In this document: one piece after another, positions 38,748 to 48,562 of the stretch
How positions within the stretch are numbered: the first letter of the stretch is position 1
How the letters are laid out: each line of letters starts with the position of its first letter
Origin: Buchnera aphidicola (Ceratoglyphina bambusae)
GTDB lineage: Bacteria; Pseudomonadota; Gammaproteobacteria; Enterobacterales; Enterobacteriaceae
Length of the DNA: 64,000 bases
NCBI RefSeq assembly: GCF_039363085.1
Contig: NZ_CP134982.1
Span: 1-64,000 of the forward strand
Reading direction: 5' to 3'
The notes under the pieces: model-generated
What the model was told of the DNA's origin: nothing
The model's input: only the letters and a program-made list of their open reading frames with translations
The model's database searches: none
Translations under genes and position numbers: made by a program

Positions 38748-38820
38748 TGCCGGCTACCGGAATTGAACTGGTGACCTACTGATTACAAATCAGTTGCTCT
38801 ACCTGCTGAGCTAAGCCGGC
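38748..38820 (-). tRNA. tRNA-Thr (TGT)
   Basis: 73-base cloverleaf on the minus strand, acceptor GCCGGCT, anticodon TGT in TTTGTAA, T arm with GGTTCAATTCC-like CAGTTCAATTCCGG, discriminator A. CCA is not encoded. It is first in the Thr-Tyr-Gly cluster in transcription order. Confidence 0.96.
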
Positions 38821-39081
38821 TTAATTATTATATAAAATAATTGTATGAATATATTTTATAATTATATTTTTTTTTTTATTAAATGTAAAGATATAATTTT
38901 TTGTTAGAATGAAATAATTTTTTGAGTATACTAATTTAAATATATATATTTAATTTACACGAGTTTATATATTAATTTATATTAGTTTTATTTACATATT
39001 TTTTTTATAATTTTAATTATAAAATTATTTTTATGTTTTTTTTATGATATTATTAATTTAAAATATTTTAGAGATATAAAT
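38821..39081. other. Gene-free interval upstream of metF
   Basis: 261 bases of almost pure A/T DNA between the divergent tRNA-Thr and metF. I recall murB from this place in Buchnera of Acyrthosiphon; nothing recognisable remains. Confidence 0.5.
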
Positions 39082-39960
39082 ATGAAAAATTATAATAATA
39101 GTTTAGAGAAAATATATGAAACTTATAGCAATTGTAAAGATAAAATAAATATTTCTTTTGAAATGTTTCCTCCTAATAATAATTTTGTAAAAAAAAAATT
39201 TAAAAAAAGCTTTAAAAAGTTATCTGAAATGAATCCAGATTTTTTTTCTATTACTTGCAGTGAAAATTCCGGTGGAAATAAAAATACATTTTCTTTTATT
39301 AAAAATATTAAAAAAAATACAAAAATAGATATTATTCCTCATTTAACTTGTGTTGGATATAATAAAAGTGATATAAAAAAAATTGCAGAAGATTATTGGA
39401 GAATAGGGGTAAAAAAAATATTAGCTCTAAGGGGAGATTATAATTTTAAAAAATCTAAAAATGTTTTTTTTTATGCTTCGGACTTAATTTATGAGTTAAA
39501 GAAAATAAAGAATTTTAATATTTTAGTAGCTGCTTATCCAGAAGTCCATCCAGAGTCCAAAAATGCTTTAGAGGATCTAATGTTCTTAAAAAGAAAATTT
39601 GACAATGGAGCTGATAAAGCGATCACTCAATTTTTTTTCGATACTGATAAATATTTAAAATTTAGAGATAAATGTTTTTCCGTAGGAATTGATAAAGAAG
39701 TTATTCCAGGAATATTGCCTGTATATAATTTATCTCAATTAAAAAAATTTTCCAATATGACTAATGTAAAGATACCGAAATGGATATATTATATTTTTAA
39801 TTCTTTAGAAAACAATACTAATGTTTACAAAATAATTAGTAGTGCTGTAATATTAAATATTGTAAATAAATTATTTTTAGAAGGAATAAGGGCTTTTCAT
39901 TTTTACACTTTAAATCGTTCAGATATAGTTTATTCTATAAGTCATTTGTTAAGGATATAA
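39082..39960 (+). CDS. metF: 5,10-methylenetetrahydrofolate reductase
   Basis: FAD enzyme that makes 5-methyltetrahydrofolate for MetE. The 292-residue length matches E. coli (296). Visible motifs are ISFEMFPPNN (catalytic Glu, about 24-33), IPHLTCVGYN, ILALRGDYN, AAYPEVHPES, and GADKAITQFFFD, and the C-terminal GIRAFHFYTLNRSD. With metE it completes the final methyl transfer of methionine synthesis. No MetJ box is apparent upstream. Confidence 0.98.
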   Translation: MKNYNNSLEKIYETYSNCKDKINISFEMFPPNNNFVKKKFKKSFKKLSEMNPDFFSITCSENSGGNKNTFSFIKNIKKNTKIDIIPHLTCVGYNKSDIKKIAEDYWRIGVKKILALRGDYNFKKSKNVFFYASDLIYELKKIKNFNILVAAYPEVHPESKNALEDLMFLKRKFDNGADKAITQFFFDTDKYLKFRDKCFSVGIDKEVIPGILPVYNLSQLKKFSNMTNVKIPKWIYYIFNSLENNTNVYKIISSAVILNIVNKLFLEGIRAFHFYTLNRSDIVYSISHLLRI

Positions 39961-40104
39961 ATTGTAAATTTTTTATATATTTATATGAATTTTTATGTAA
40001 AATAAAATTTTTTATATGCTATATTATTAAATATAAATTTTATTTTGTTAAATTTGTTTTATTTTATTTTTATAATTTTAAATTTTTTTTTAGAAAAAGA
40101 TATT

Positions 40105-41322
40105 ATGAAAAATAAAAATATTAAAAAAGTAGTTTTGGCTTATTCAGGCGGTTTAGATACTTCAGCAATAATTCCTTGGATAAAAGAGAATTATAATTCT
40201 GAAGTTGTAGCTTTTGTAGCTAATATTGGTCAATCTAAAGAAGATTTATATAATATAAAAGAACGAGCTATTAATTCTGGTGCCACAAAATGTTATGTTA
40301 AAGATTTAAGAAAAAAATTTATAAAATTCTACATATATCCATTACTTCAATCTATGTCCCTATATGAATCTAATTATCTTTTAGGCACTGCAATAGCTAG
40401 ACCTATTATTGCTAAAGAGCAAGTTAAATTAGCTATTAAAATAAATGCTGATGCTTTATGTCATGGATCTACTGGTAAAGGAAATGATCAAATTAGATTT
40501 GAAAGTGCATATATATCTTTAGCTCCTAAATTAAAAATTATTTCTCCATGGAGAGAATGGAAATTTAAGTCTAGAATAGATTTATTAAAGTATTTAAAAT
40601 TAAACAATATATCTACTATTTATAATAAAAAAAAAATTTATAGTAAAGACGAAAATATATTTCATGTATCTACAGAGGGTGGAATTTTAGAAAATATATG
40701 GAATTCTTCAGAAAAAAAAAAAATATGGTCTTTAACTAAAGATCCATTATGTTCTAATAAAAAACCTAAATATATAAAGATACAATTTAAAAATGGATAT
40801 ATAAAAAAAATAAATAATAAAAATATTTCATTATTAAGAAGTTTAAAAAAACTTAATAAATTAGGTTCCGAACATGGTATAGGAAGAATAGATATTATAG
40901 AAAATAGATTAATTGGAATAAAATCTAGAGGATGTTATGAAACTCCAGGAGGTACTATAATTTCAAAAGCTATTCAAGCTATAGATCAGTTAGTATTAGA
41001 CAGAGATTGTACTAAATGGAAAAATAATGTAGGAGTAGAGTTTTCTTATGTAATATATGATGGTAAATGGTTTACTCCGTTAAGAAGAGTTTTGCAACAG
41101 TCTATAACTTTTTTTTCTAAATTAATAAATGGTACAGTTATTTTAAGATTATACAAAGGAAATATAACAATATTACAAAGAAAATCTAAAAATTCTTTAT
41201 ATTCTAAAAAATTTTGTACTTTTAATAATAGCAATTTTTCTTATAAACATAGTTATGCTGAAGGTTTTATAAAATTATCTACTATGTCATCTTTAATAAG
41301 AGCAATTAAGAAATTAAAGTAG
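40105..41322 (+). CDS. argG: Argininosuccinate synthase
   Basis: Joins citrulline and aspartate in the penultimate step of arginine synthesis. The frame is open from 40045, but similarity begins with KKVVLAYSGGLDTSAIIPWI (ATP pyrophosphatase P-loop), so ATG 40105 is chosen, giving 405 residues, the size of the shorter ArgG type. Other motifs are CHGSTGKGNDQIRFE and SEHGIGRIDIIENRLIGIKSRG. An in-frame A12 tract (40712-40723) is tolerated. The genes argC and argB expected upstream and argE are missing, since metF ends only 144 bases before. Confidence 0.97.
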   Translation: MKNKNIKKVVLAYSGGLDTSAIIPWIKENYNSEVVAFVANIGQSKEDLYNIKERAINSGATKCYVKDLRKKFIKFYIYPLLQSMSLYESNYLLGTAIARPIIAKEQVKLAIKINADALCHGSTGKGNDQIRFESAYISLAPKLKIISPWREWKFKSRIDLLKYLKLNNISTIYNKKKIYSKDENIFHVSTEGGILENIWNSSEKKKIWSLTKDPLCSNKKPKYIKIQFKNGYIKKINNKNISLLRSLKKLNKLGSEHGIGRIDIIENRLIGIKSRGCYETPGGTIISKAIQAIDQLVLDRDCTKWKNNVGVEFSYVIYDGKWFTPLRRVLQQSITFFSKLINGTVILRLYKGNITILQRKSKNSLYSKKFCTFNNSNFSYKHSYAEGFIKLSTMSSLIRAIKKLK

Positions 41323-41337
41323 TTTGATTATACTTTT

Positions 41338-41374
41338 TATTTTTTGAAAAAATAAAAAGTATAAAAATATAAAT
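41338..41374 (+). other. A/T stem-loop between argG and argH
   Basis: A perfect 17-bp inverted repeat (41338-41354 with 41358-41374), of which only one pair is G-C, placed 15 bases after the argG stop codon. There is no T-run after it, so it may stabilise the argG 3' end rather than terminate. Confidence 0.5.
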
Positions 41375-41413
41375 TTATTATAATATTTCGTTAAAACTTA
41401 AATAGGAATTTTT

Positions 41414-42784
41414 ATGTTTTTATGGGGTGGAAGATTTAAAAAAAAATCTAATAAAGATTTTTTAAATTTTAACAAATCTATAAATTTTGATTATATGCTT
41501 GCTAAGCAAGACATATCAGCTTCTATAGCTTGGTCTAAATCTTTACTTCTATCTAACTTAATAAGTAAAAAAGAGCAAAAAATTATAGAAAATTGTTTGA
41601 AAAATATAAAAAAATATATAAAAATAAATTTAAAAAAAGTTTTAAAATCTAATTGTGAAGATATCCATACTTGGATAGAAAAAAAACTTATTAAAGAAAT
41701 TGGGGACTTGGGAAAAAAATTACATACTGGAAGAAGTAGAAATGAACAAACCACTACGAATTTAAAAATGTGGTGTAAATATTATATTAAGAAATTGTTG
41801 TATTCATTAAAAAATCTTAAATTAGAATTTTTAAATTTATCAAAAAAATATATTAATATTGTTATGCCTGGATATACTCATTTGCAAATAGCTCAACCTA
41901 TAGTTTTTTCGCATTGGTGTTTAGCTTATTATGAAATGTTAAAAAGAGATGAAAATAGATTAAATTATATTTTAAAAAGATTAGATTTTTGCCCATTAGG
42001 TTCTGGAGCGATTTCCGGAGTTTCCCATTATATAAATAGAATTAAATTAGCTAATGATATTAATTTTAAAAATATAACTAAGAATAGTATAGATAGTGTT
42101 TCAGATAGAGATTATGTTATAGAAATGATATCTTGTGCTTCTATTGGAATGATGCATTTATCTAGATTATCTGAAGATTTAATTTTTTTTAATACTTCCG
42201 AAGCAGATTTTATAGAACTTTCAGATAAAATAACATCAGGATCTTCTTTAATGCCACAAAAAAAAAATCCTGATATATTAGAGTTAATAAGAGGTAAATG
42301 TGGAAGAGTATATGGATCATTAATTAATATATTAGTAGTTTTAAAAGGAATTCCAATGTCATATAATAAAGATATGCAAGAAGATAAAGAGTGTTTGTTT
42401 GATTCTATGATAACTTGGAATAATTGCATTAAAATGTCTACTTTAGTTATTAAAAATATTACCTTAAATAGATCAAATTGTTTTAATGCAGTGAAAAACA
42501 GTTTTTCTAATTCTACAGAATTAGTAGATTATTTAGTTCATAAAGGTGTGTGTTTTAGAGATGCGCATAAAATTGTAGGAAAAATAGTTTTAAAATTAAT
42601 TAAAGAACATAAATATTTACATGATATTAAAATATTAGATTTAAAGAAGTATAATAATTTGTTTGAAGAAGATGTTTATAAATATATTTCTATAGAAAAA
42701 ACTTTAGAAAGAAAAAATTCAATTGGAGGGACTTCTAAAAAACAAATTTTAGAATATATAAAATTAGAACAAAAAAAAATATAA
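41414..42784 (+). CDS. argH: Argininosuccinate lyase
   Basis: Cleaves argininosuccinate to arginine and fumarate. The 456-residue length matches E. coli (457). It starts MFLWGGRFKKK, and has EDIHTWIEKKL, LHTGRSRNEQ, GYTHLQIAQP and the fumarase-superfamily signature GSSLMPQKKNPD (catalytic Ser, about 275-286). It is downstream of argG on the same strand. Confidence 0.98.
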   Translation: MFLWGGRFKKKSNKDFLNFNKSINFDYMLAKQDISASIAWSKSLLLSNLISKKEQKIIENCLKNIKKYIKINLKKVLKSNCEDIHTWIEKKLIKEIGDLGKKLHTGRSRNEQTTTNLKMWCKYYIKKLLYSLKNLKLEFLNLSKKYINIVMPGYTHLQIAQPIVFSHWCLAYYEMLKRDENRLNYILKRLDFCPLGSGAISGVSHYINRIKLANDINFKNITKNSIDSVSDRDYVIEMISCASIGMMHLSRLSEDLIFFNTSEADFIELSDKITSGSSLMPQKKNPDILELIRGKCGRVYGSLINILVVLKGIPMSYNKDMQEDKECLFDSMITWNNCIKMSTLVIKNITLNRSNCFNAVKNSFSNSTELVDYLVHKGVCFRDAHKIVGKIVLKLIKEHKYLHDIKILDLKKYNNLFEEDVYKYISIEKTLERKNSIGGTSKKQILEYIKLEQKKI

Positions 42785-42887
42785 TTTTTTTATTAAAACA
42801 TTTTAATAATTTTATTTTAATTATATTAATAAATATTTTTGTTTAAAATTTTGTTATTTGAATAGAGTTATATTCATTTTTTATATA

Positions 42888-42916
42888 AAGCTTCCTATTT
42901 TTTAACTTGGAAGCTT
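42888..42916. terminator. Hairpin between convergent argH and rpoD
   Basis: AAGCTTCC (42888-42895) pairs with GGAAGCTT (42909-42916) over a 13-base loop. It lies midway between the two convergent genes. There is no good T-run on either strand, so terminator function is only probable. Confidence 0.55.
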
Positions 42917-42959
42917 CATTTAATAATAATGTTTTAAAAAAGTTTAAAAAATTTGTTTT

Positions 42960-44804
42960 TTAATTATCTAAAAAACTTTTTAATATTTCGGATCTACTAG
43001 GATGTCTTAATTTTCTTAGCGCTTTAGCTTCTATTTGTCTTATTCTTTCTCTAGTTACATCGAATTGTTTTCCAACTTCTTCTAATGTATGATCAGTATT
43101 CATATCTATTCCAAATCTCATTCTTAACACTTTAGCTTCTCTAGCTGTTAATCCTGATAATACTAAATTAGTAGCATTTTTTAAACTTTCTGAAGTTGCT
43201 GATTCTAGTGGTAATTTTAAATTAGTATCTTCTATAAAATCTCCTAAATGTGATTCTTCATCATCTCCTATAGGTGTTTCCATAGATATTGGTTCTTTGG
43301 CTATTTTTAAAACTTTTCTTATTTTGTCTTCAGGTATTGACATTTTAATAGATAATTCTTCTGGAGTTGGCTCTCTTCCTACTTCTTGTAATATTTGTCT
43401 AGATATTCTATTTAATTTATTTATTGTTTCTATCATATGTACTGGAATTCTGATAGTTCTAGCTTGGTCTGCTATAGATCTCGTAATAGCTTGTCTTATC
43501 CACCATGTGGCATATGTTGAAAATTTATATCCTCTTCTATATTCAAATTTATCAACAGCTTTCATTAGTCCTATGTTTCCTTCTTGTATTAAATCCAAAA
43601 ATTGTAATCCTCTATTAGTATATTTTTTAGCTATAGAAATTACTAGTCTTAAATTAGCTTCTACCATTTCTTGTTTTGCTCTTTCAGCTTGTTTTTCTCC
43701 ACAAAATATTTTTTTACTAATATTTTTTACTTGATATATAGATAGTCCTGTTTTTTTTTCTATACTCATTAATTTTTTTATAAATACATATATTTCTTCT
43801 TTATATTTATATAACTTTTTAGACCATTTTTTATTCATTTTTATTGCATATTTTATCCATTTTAAATTTGAGTTTTTATTTTTTAAAAGTGTTTTAAGAG
43901 TTTTTTTTGGTATTTTACATTTTTTAATACAAACATTTATAATAATTTTTTCATGCATTAATATTCTTTTTATAATATTTTTTACGTTGTTTACTAAATA
44001 TTTAAATTGTTTAGGAGTTAGTCTAAATTGATTAAATATTTTTGCTAATTTTTTTATTTCTATAAAATATTGTTTTTTCTTATTTTTCTTATTTTTTATT
44101 GTTTTTTTATATTGTTTTTTTAATTGATTAAATTTTTTTTTTGCTAATTTTAAATCTATAATATTTTCTTCATTATCATTTATTATATTCTTGTTAATAA
44201 ATTCTATTTTATTATTTTTTATAAATTCTGATTCTATTATATTTATAGATAATGGTATTTTTTCTTTATTAGTATAATTTTTATTATCTATAAATCCAGT
44301 GATTATGTCTGATAATTTTATTTTTTTAGATTTTACTTTTTCATATTGATTTAAAAAATAATTTATAGATTTAGGATATTCAACTACAGTAGATTGAATT
44401 TTATTTATTCCATTTTCTATTCTTTTAGCTATTTCTATTTCTCCTTTTCTATTCAATAGTTCTATAGTTCCCATTTCTCTCATATACATTCTTACTGGAT
44501 CTGTTGTTTTTCCTAAATCTGATTCTGTGCTTGATATTGCTTGTGATGCTTCTTCGACAATATCATCCTCATTTGTATTGTTATTTTCTGATAATATTAT
44601 ACTTTCTGAATTTTGTGATTTGGATAATACATGTATACCCATTTCATTAATTATTTTTATTATGTTTTCTATTTTATTAGTATCTAATATAGAAGATGGT
44701 AAATGATCGTTTATTTCTTCATAAGTTAAATATCCTTTTTCTTTTCCATGATCAATAAGAAGTTTTAATTTATATTTTTTATTTTTCTCCATAGTATGTT
44801 CCAA
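42960..44804 (-). CDS. rpoD: RNA polymerase sigma-70 (housekeeping sigma factor)
   Basis: Primary sigma factor. The 614-residue length matches E. coli (613). It has region 1.2/2 with [11 protein letters not shown] and [15 protein letters not shown], region 2.4 with [22 protein letters not shown], region 3 and region 4.2 with [33 protein letters not shown]. The long non-conserved region is kept in length but has become a Lys/Ile/Asn-rich stretch (about 190-350). It is the last gene of the rpsU-dnaG-rpoD macromolecular synthesis operon. Confidence 0.99.
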   Translation of the reverse strand: MEHTMEKNKKYKLKLLIDHGKEKGYLTYEEINDHLPSSILDTNKIENIIKIINEMGIHVLSKSQNSESIILSENNNTNEDDIVEEASQAISSTESDLGKTTDPVRMYMREMGTIELLNRKGEIEIAKRIENGINKIQSTVVEYPKSINYFLNQYEKVKSKKIKLSDIITGFIDNKNYTNKEKIPLSINIIESEFIKNNKIEFINKNIINDNEENIIDLKLAKKKFNQLKKQYKKTIKNKKNKKKQYFIEIKKLAKIFNQFRLTPKQFKYLVNNVKNIIKRILMHEKIIINVCIKKCKIPKKTLKTLLKNKNSNLKWIKYAIKMNKKWSKKLYKYKEEIYVFIKKLMSIEKKTGLSIYQVKNISKKIFCGEKQAERAKQEMVEANLRLVISIAKKYTNRGLQFLDLIQEGNIGLMKAVDKFEYRRGYKFSTYATWWIRQAITRSIADQARTIRIPVHMIETINKLNRISRQILQEVGREPTPEELSIKMSIPEDKIRKVLKIAKEPISMETPIGDDEESHLGDFIEDTNLKLPLESATSESLKNATNLVLSGLTAREAKVLRMRFGIDMNTDHTLEEVGKQFDVTRERIRQIEAKALRKLRHPSRSEILKSFLDN

Positions 44805-44874
44805 ACTTTAAAATAATAATTAGTTAAAATAATGTAAATGTATAAATTTTTTATTTTTCTTATCCATTATTTTT

Positions 44875-46616
44875 TCATTTTTTAAATAAAACTTTATTTA
44901 TTTTCCATAATTTAATTTTTTCTTTTTTGCTTAAACCGTTAGATCTTTCTTTAGCTATTAAATGATCTTGTAATGCTTCTAAATCTTTTTGTAATATATT
45001 ATGTATAGAGTCCAAAAAAACATTTTTTATTTTTTTTTTAGATATCATATGATTCCAGATAGCTATTTTTTTCATTATATAATATTTTTTAGAATTTCGA
45101 TATAATTCTATAATTTGTCCAGTTTTTATATTTTTATGTAGTTCACATATTTTTTTTATTTTTAGAAATAGATTTAATCCTTTTATTTTATATTTATGTA
45201 AATTTTCTATTTTTTTTGGTATTATTTTGTATAAATGTGGATTTTGTATAAGTAATCCTATTAATATTCTTATGGTATTATATTTTATATCGTATTTATA
45301 TTTTTTTTTTTTACTTTTTTTTTCAAAAAAAAATTGTTAAATTTATATATGTCTAGTATTCCTAATTTATTTTTTAATTTTTTTTTTAAAAATGTTTTTA
45401 TCATTTTACCTGGAATTTTTTCTATCATTTTTATGATCACATTACTAAATTTACTTTTTTCCTCAGGAATTAATAAATTTACATTTTTAATTAGTTTTTC
45501 AAATAAAAATTCTGACATAGGAAGCGCTTTTTTAATTCTCATTTTAAATTTTTTTCTACCTTCTTTTTGAATAATACTATCCGGATCTTCTCCTTTTGGC
45601 AAAAATATAAATTTTAATATTTTATTATCGTATATACAAGGTAAGGAAATTTCTAAAGTTTTCCATGCTGCTTTTTTTCCTGCTATATCTCCATCATAAC
45701 AATATATTAAAGTATCAGAGATTCTAAATAATTTTTTTATAGTATTTTGATTTATAGAAGTTCCTAAAGTAGATACAGTATATTTTATATAATTTTGATG
45801 TAGTTTAATTACATCAAAGTATCCTTCTACTATTATTATTTTTTTAATTTTTTTGTTGTATTTATATAATTCATATAATCCATATAAATTGTTTCGTTTT
45901 TGAAATATTTTTGTTTCTGGTGAATTTATATATTTAGGAAATTGTATTGAAGTAGATCTTCCTCCAAATCCGTTTATTTTTCCATTAATATTTTTTATAG
46001 GAAACATTATTCTATTAATAAATCTATTACATAATATATTTTTTTTGTTTTTGTATAATATTCCTGATTCTATAAGTTTTTTTTTATATTTTTTGTCATT
46101 ATATATATTTTTTTTATATTTTTTAATAATATTGCAAGAATATCCTAAAGAAAATATTTTTATGCTTTTTTCGTTTATTCCTCTGTTAAATAAATATTTT
46201 TTTATATTTTTATTTTTTTCTTTTAAAATATTTTTTTTGTATTTTTTTAGAACTTTATGTAATATTTTATGTAATTCGTTTTTTTGATTATTTTCTTTTT
46301 CATAATTTTTATTTTTTTCATATGGTATTTTCATTCCGTTTAATTCAGATAATTCTTTTATACTTTCTATAAAGTTTATTTTTTCATAATTCATTAAGAA
46401 ATCAATCGCGTTTCCATGTACGTGACATCCGAAACAATAATAGAACTGTTTTTCATAACTTATTGAAAATGATGGAGTTTTTTCATTATGAAAGGGGCAT
46501 AATGAATAATAGTTTTTTCCTATTTTTTTAACTTTCATTTTTGAATTTATTATTTCTACAATATTTGTATTATGAAGTAGTTCATTAATAAAATTTTTTG
46601 GTATTTTTTCTAACAT
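44875..46616 (-). CDS. dnaG: DNA primase DnaG, frame broken at an A12 tract
   Basis: Makes RNA primers at the replication fork. The frame is open from 46661, but similarity starts MLEKIPKNFINELLHNTNIVEII, so ATG 46616 is preferred. CHC2 zinc-finger (YSLCPFHNEKTPSF, FYYCFGCHVHGNAIDFL), and the TOPRIM core with IIVEGYFDVIKLHQ and YCYDGDIAGKKAA follow. The frame meets a stop at 45285 just after A12 (45312-45301). One base back the C-terminal helicase-interaction domain is open: NTIRILIGLLIQNPHLYKI, KIKGLNLFLKI, KTGQIIELYR and the final NGLSKKEKIKLWKINKVLF, ending at 44875. With thirteen A the protein has 580 residues against 581 in E. coli. DnaG is essential. Confidence 0.93.
45301..45312 (-). 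repeat. A12 tract that breaks the dnaG frame
   Basis: Twelve A on the coding strand between the TOPRIM core and the C-terminal helicase-binding domain. Thirteen A would fuse both parts. A second run (A9, 45315-45323) lies immediately upstream. Confidence 0.9.
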
Positions 46617-46634
46617 TTTTTTACACTGAGTTAT

Positions 46635-46661
46635 TTGACCGACTTTGAATAAATCGGTCAA
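46635..46661 (-). other. Stem-loop in the rpsU-dnaG spacer
   Basis: TTGACCGA (46635-46642) pairs with TCGGTCAA (46654-46661) over an 11-base loop. It occupies the spacer in which E. coli has the internal terminator T1 that keeps dnaG expression low. No T-run follows on the minus strand, so it may be a processing or attenuation element. Its presence also argues against the upstream dnaG start at 46661. Confidence 0.65.
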
Positions 46662-46686
46662 TTTTTATTAAATTTTAATGCTTTTG

Positions 46687-46902
46687 TTAATACATTCTAA
46701 CTCTTTTAAAACTTTCTCTATTTATTTTTTTTGCTAATCTTTTTATTGCTGAAGCTTTAGCTCTTTTTCTAATTGTTGTAGGTTTTTCATAAAATTCTCT
46801 TTTACGCATTTCTGATAATATTCCGGCTTTTTCACATGCTCTTTTAAATCTTCTTAAAGCTATATCAAATGGTTCATTTTCTCTTATTTTAATTATTGGC
46901 AT
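46687..46902 (-). CDS. rpsU: 30S ribosomal protein S21
   Basis: Small basic protein of the 30S subunit near the anti-Shine-Dalgarno region. The 71-residue length equals E. coli. It has [21 protein letters not shown] and [21 protein letters not shown], typical of S21. It is first in the rpsU-dnaG-rpoD operon and divergent from tsaD, the E. coli arrangement. Confidence 0.98.
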   Translation of the reverse strand: MPIIKIRENEPFDIALRRFKRACEKAGILSEMRKREFYEKPTTIRKRAKASAIKRLAKKINRESFKRVRMY

Positions 46903-47036
46903 AAAATTTATATTACCTTAATTTTACATATTTATAATAAGTTTGTTAAAAATATTTGTAAATTTATATTTATAAGTATATATTATAAAATATATATTTT
47001 ATATTTTTTAAAAATAATATTTTAATAATTTTTTAT

Positions 47037-48062
47037 ATGCAAATATTAGGTATAGAAACTTCATGTGATGATACTAGTATTGCAATATATGATGAATATT
47101 GCGGACTAATATTTTGTAATACAATCAATCAATCTAATGTTCATTCTGTTTATGGCGGTGTAGTTCCAGAAATAGCTGCTAGATTACATTTAAAAAATAT
47201 TTTTTTAATACTAGATGATTTATTAAATAAACAAAAAATTTTGAAAAAAAATATTAAAGCGATAGCTTATACTATTGGTCCTGGTTTATCTGGTTCTTTG
47301 TTAGTTGGCGCTACTGTTGCAAATTCTTTAGCATATTATTGGAATATACCTATAATATTTATTAATCATATGGAAGCTCATTTATTTTCATATATGTTAA
47401 AAGAAAAAAAGTTTTTGTTTCCTAGTTTTCCATTATTAGCATTGCTTGTTTCCGGCGGTCATACTCAAATTGTAATGGCTAAGTCACTAGGAAAATATTT
47501 TATATTGGGTGATTGTTTAGATGATTCAGCAGGTGAAGTTATTGATAAAATTGCTAAAATGTTAGGATTATCATATCCAGGAGGTGAAGAATTATCTATA
47601 TTAGCTAAATCAGGAAAATCTGGAGTTTTTTCTTTTCCCAAACCTATGATATATGGAAATAATTTTAATTTTAGTTTTTCTGGATTAAAAACTCATGTAA
47701 GTAGAGTTATTACAAAAAATTGTATGAACTATCAAAATAAAGCTAATGTTGCTAGAGAGTTAGAAGAAACTATTATTAATATATTAGTTATTAAATGTTT
47801 TAAAGCATTAAAATTTACTGGTATTAAAAAATTAGTTGTTTCTGGTGGTGTTAGTGCAAATGTTTTATTGCGTAATAGAATAAGAAATATGTCAAAAAAA
47901 ATTAATAATTGTATAGTTTATTATACTGACAAAAGATTCTGTACTGATAATGGAGCTATGATAGCATATTTAGGTATGTTATATTTTAAAAATAATTTTT
48001 ATTCTAATCATAAAATATTTTTTTCACCTAAACTTTCTATTTGCAAAAATGTTTATTGTTAA
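47037..48062 (+). CDS. tsaD: tRNA threonylcarbamoyladenosine synthase subunit TsaD
   Basis: Transfers the threonylcarbamoyl group to A37 of ANN-decoding tRNAs, together with TsaB and TsaE (not in this window). The 341-residue protein starts MQILGIETSCDDTSIAIYD; it has the metal-binding motif NHMEAHLFS (about 110-118), VSGGHTQI, DDSAGEVIDKIAKMLGLSYPGG and the final CTDNGAMIAY. All are complete. It is divergent from rpsU as in E. coli. Confidence 0.98.
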   Translation: MQILGIETSCDDTSIAIYDEYCGLIFCNTINQSNVHSVYGGVVPEIAARLHLKNIFLILDDLLNKQKILKKNIKAIAYTIGPGLSGSLLVGATVANSLAYYWNIPIIFINHMEAHLFSYMLKEKKFLFPSFPLLALLVSGGHTQIVMAKSLGKYFILGDCLDDSAGEVIDKIAKMLGLSYPGGEELSILAKSGKSGVFSFPKPMIYGNNFNFSFSGLKTHVSRVITKNCMNYQNKANVARELEETIINILVIKCFKALKFTGIKKLVVSGGVSANVLLRNRIRNMSKKINNCIVYYTDKRFCTDNGAMIAYLGMLYFKNNFYSNHKIFFSPKLSICKNVYC

Positions 48063-48562
48063 AATTAGTTTATTATTTCAAAAAAAATGTTTTTTAACAT
48101 TCCACTTAAATATTTAAATATAATGTTTTTTAATATATTTTATATTTAAAATAATAGAATATATTATTAAATAATTAAACATTTTAATATTTATTTAAAA
48201 TTTCTATATATTTTTTATTATATTATTATGTTTGTTTAATTTTTATATTAAATTATAATAATATTTGTTTTTATAATTTTTATATTATATTTATTTTTTC
48301 ATTTTTATATTTTTTTTTAATTTTTTATTAAAAATTATATTTTACAAATTAATATTTTTAATATTTTTTATTTTTTAAAATAATTTTATTAATTAAATTT
48401 TTTATTATTTAATATTTAAATTTGTATTTCATTTAATATATATTTTTTATTTTAAAAAAATTTGATGTTCTTAAAAATTTTATAATATTATTGTTCTATA
48501 AATATAAAATAATTATAAAACTTTTATATAAATTTTTACTTATATTTTTTTTTGGATAGTTT
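48063..48562. other. 500-base gene-free interval between tsaD and cca
   Basis: The longest gene-free stretch of the window. It is almost pure A/T with many short poly(A) and poly(T) runs, no open frame with family-like content, no tRNA and no strong hairpin. Other Buchnera, as I remember, have ribB here, so this is probably the eroded remnant of a lost gene. Confidence 0.6.

Noticed and set aside
40045-40104. Upstream start of argG
   Set aside because: The extension is a Phe/Leu/Ile-rich stretch from A/T-rich spacer; the ArgG signature begins right after ATG 40105.
40712-40723. A12 in argG, A12 in fliG and A11 in mnmG and fliH as further frameshifts
   Set aside because: In these genes the frame continues correctly through the tract, so there is no break.
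46617-46661. Upstream start of dnaG
   Set aside because: The extension is coded by the spacer hairpin and lacks similarity to DnaG, which begins at Met 16 of that frame.
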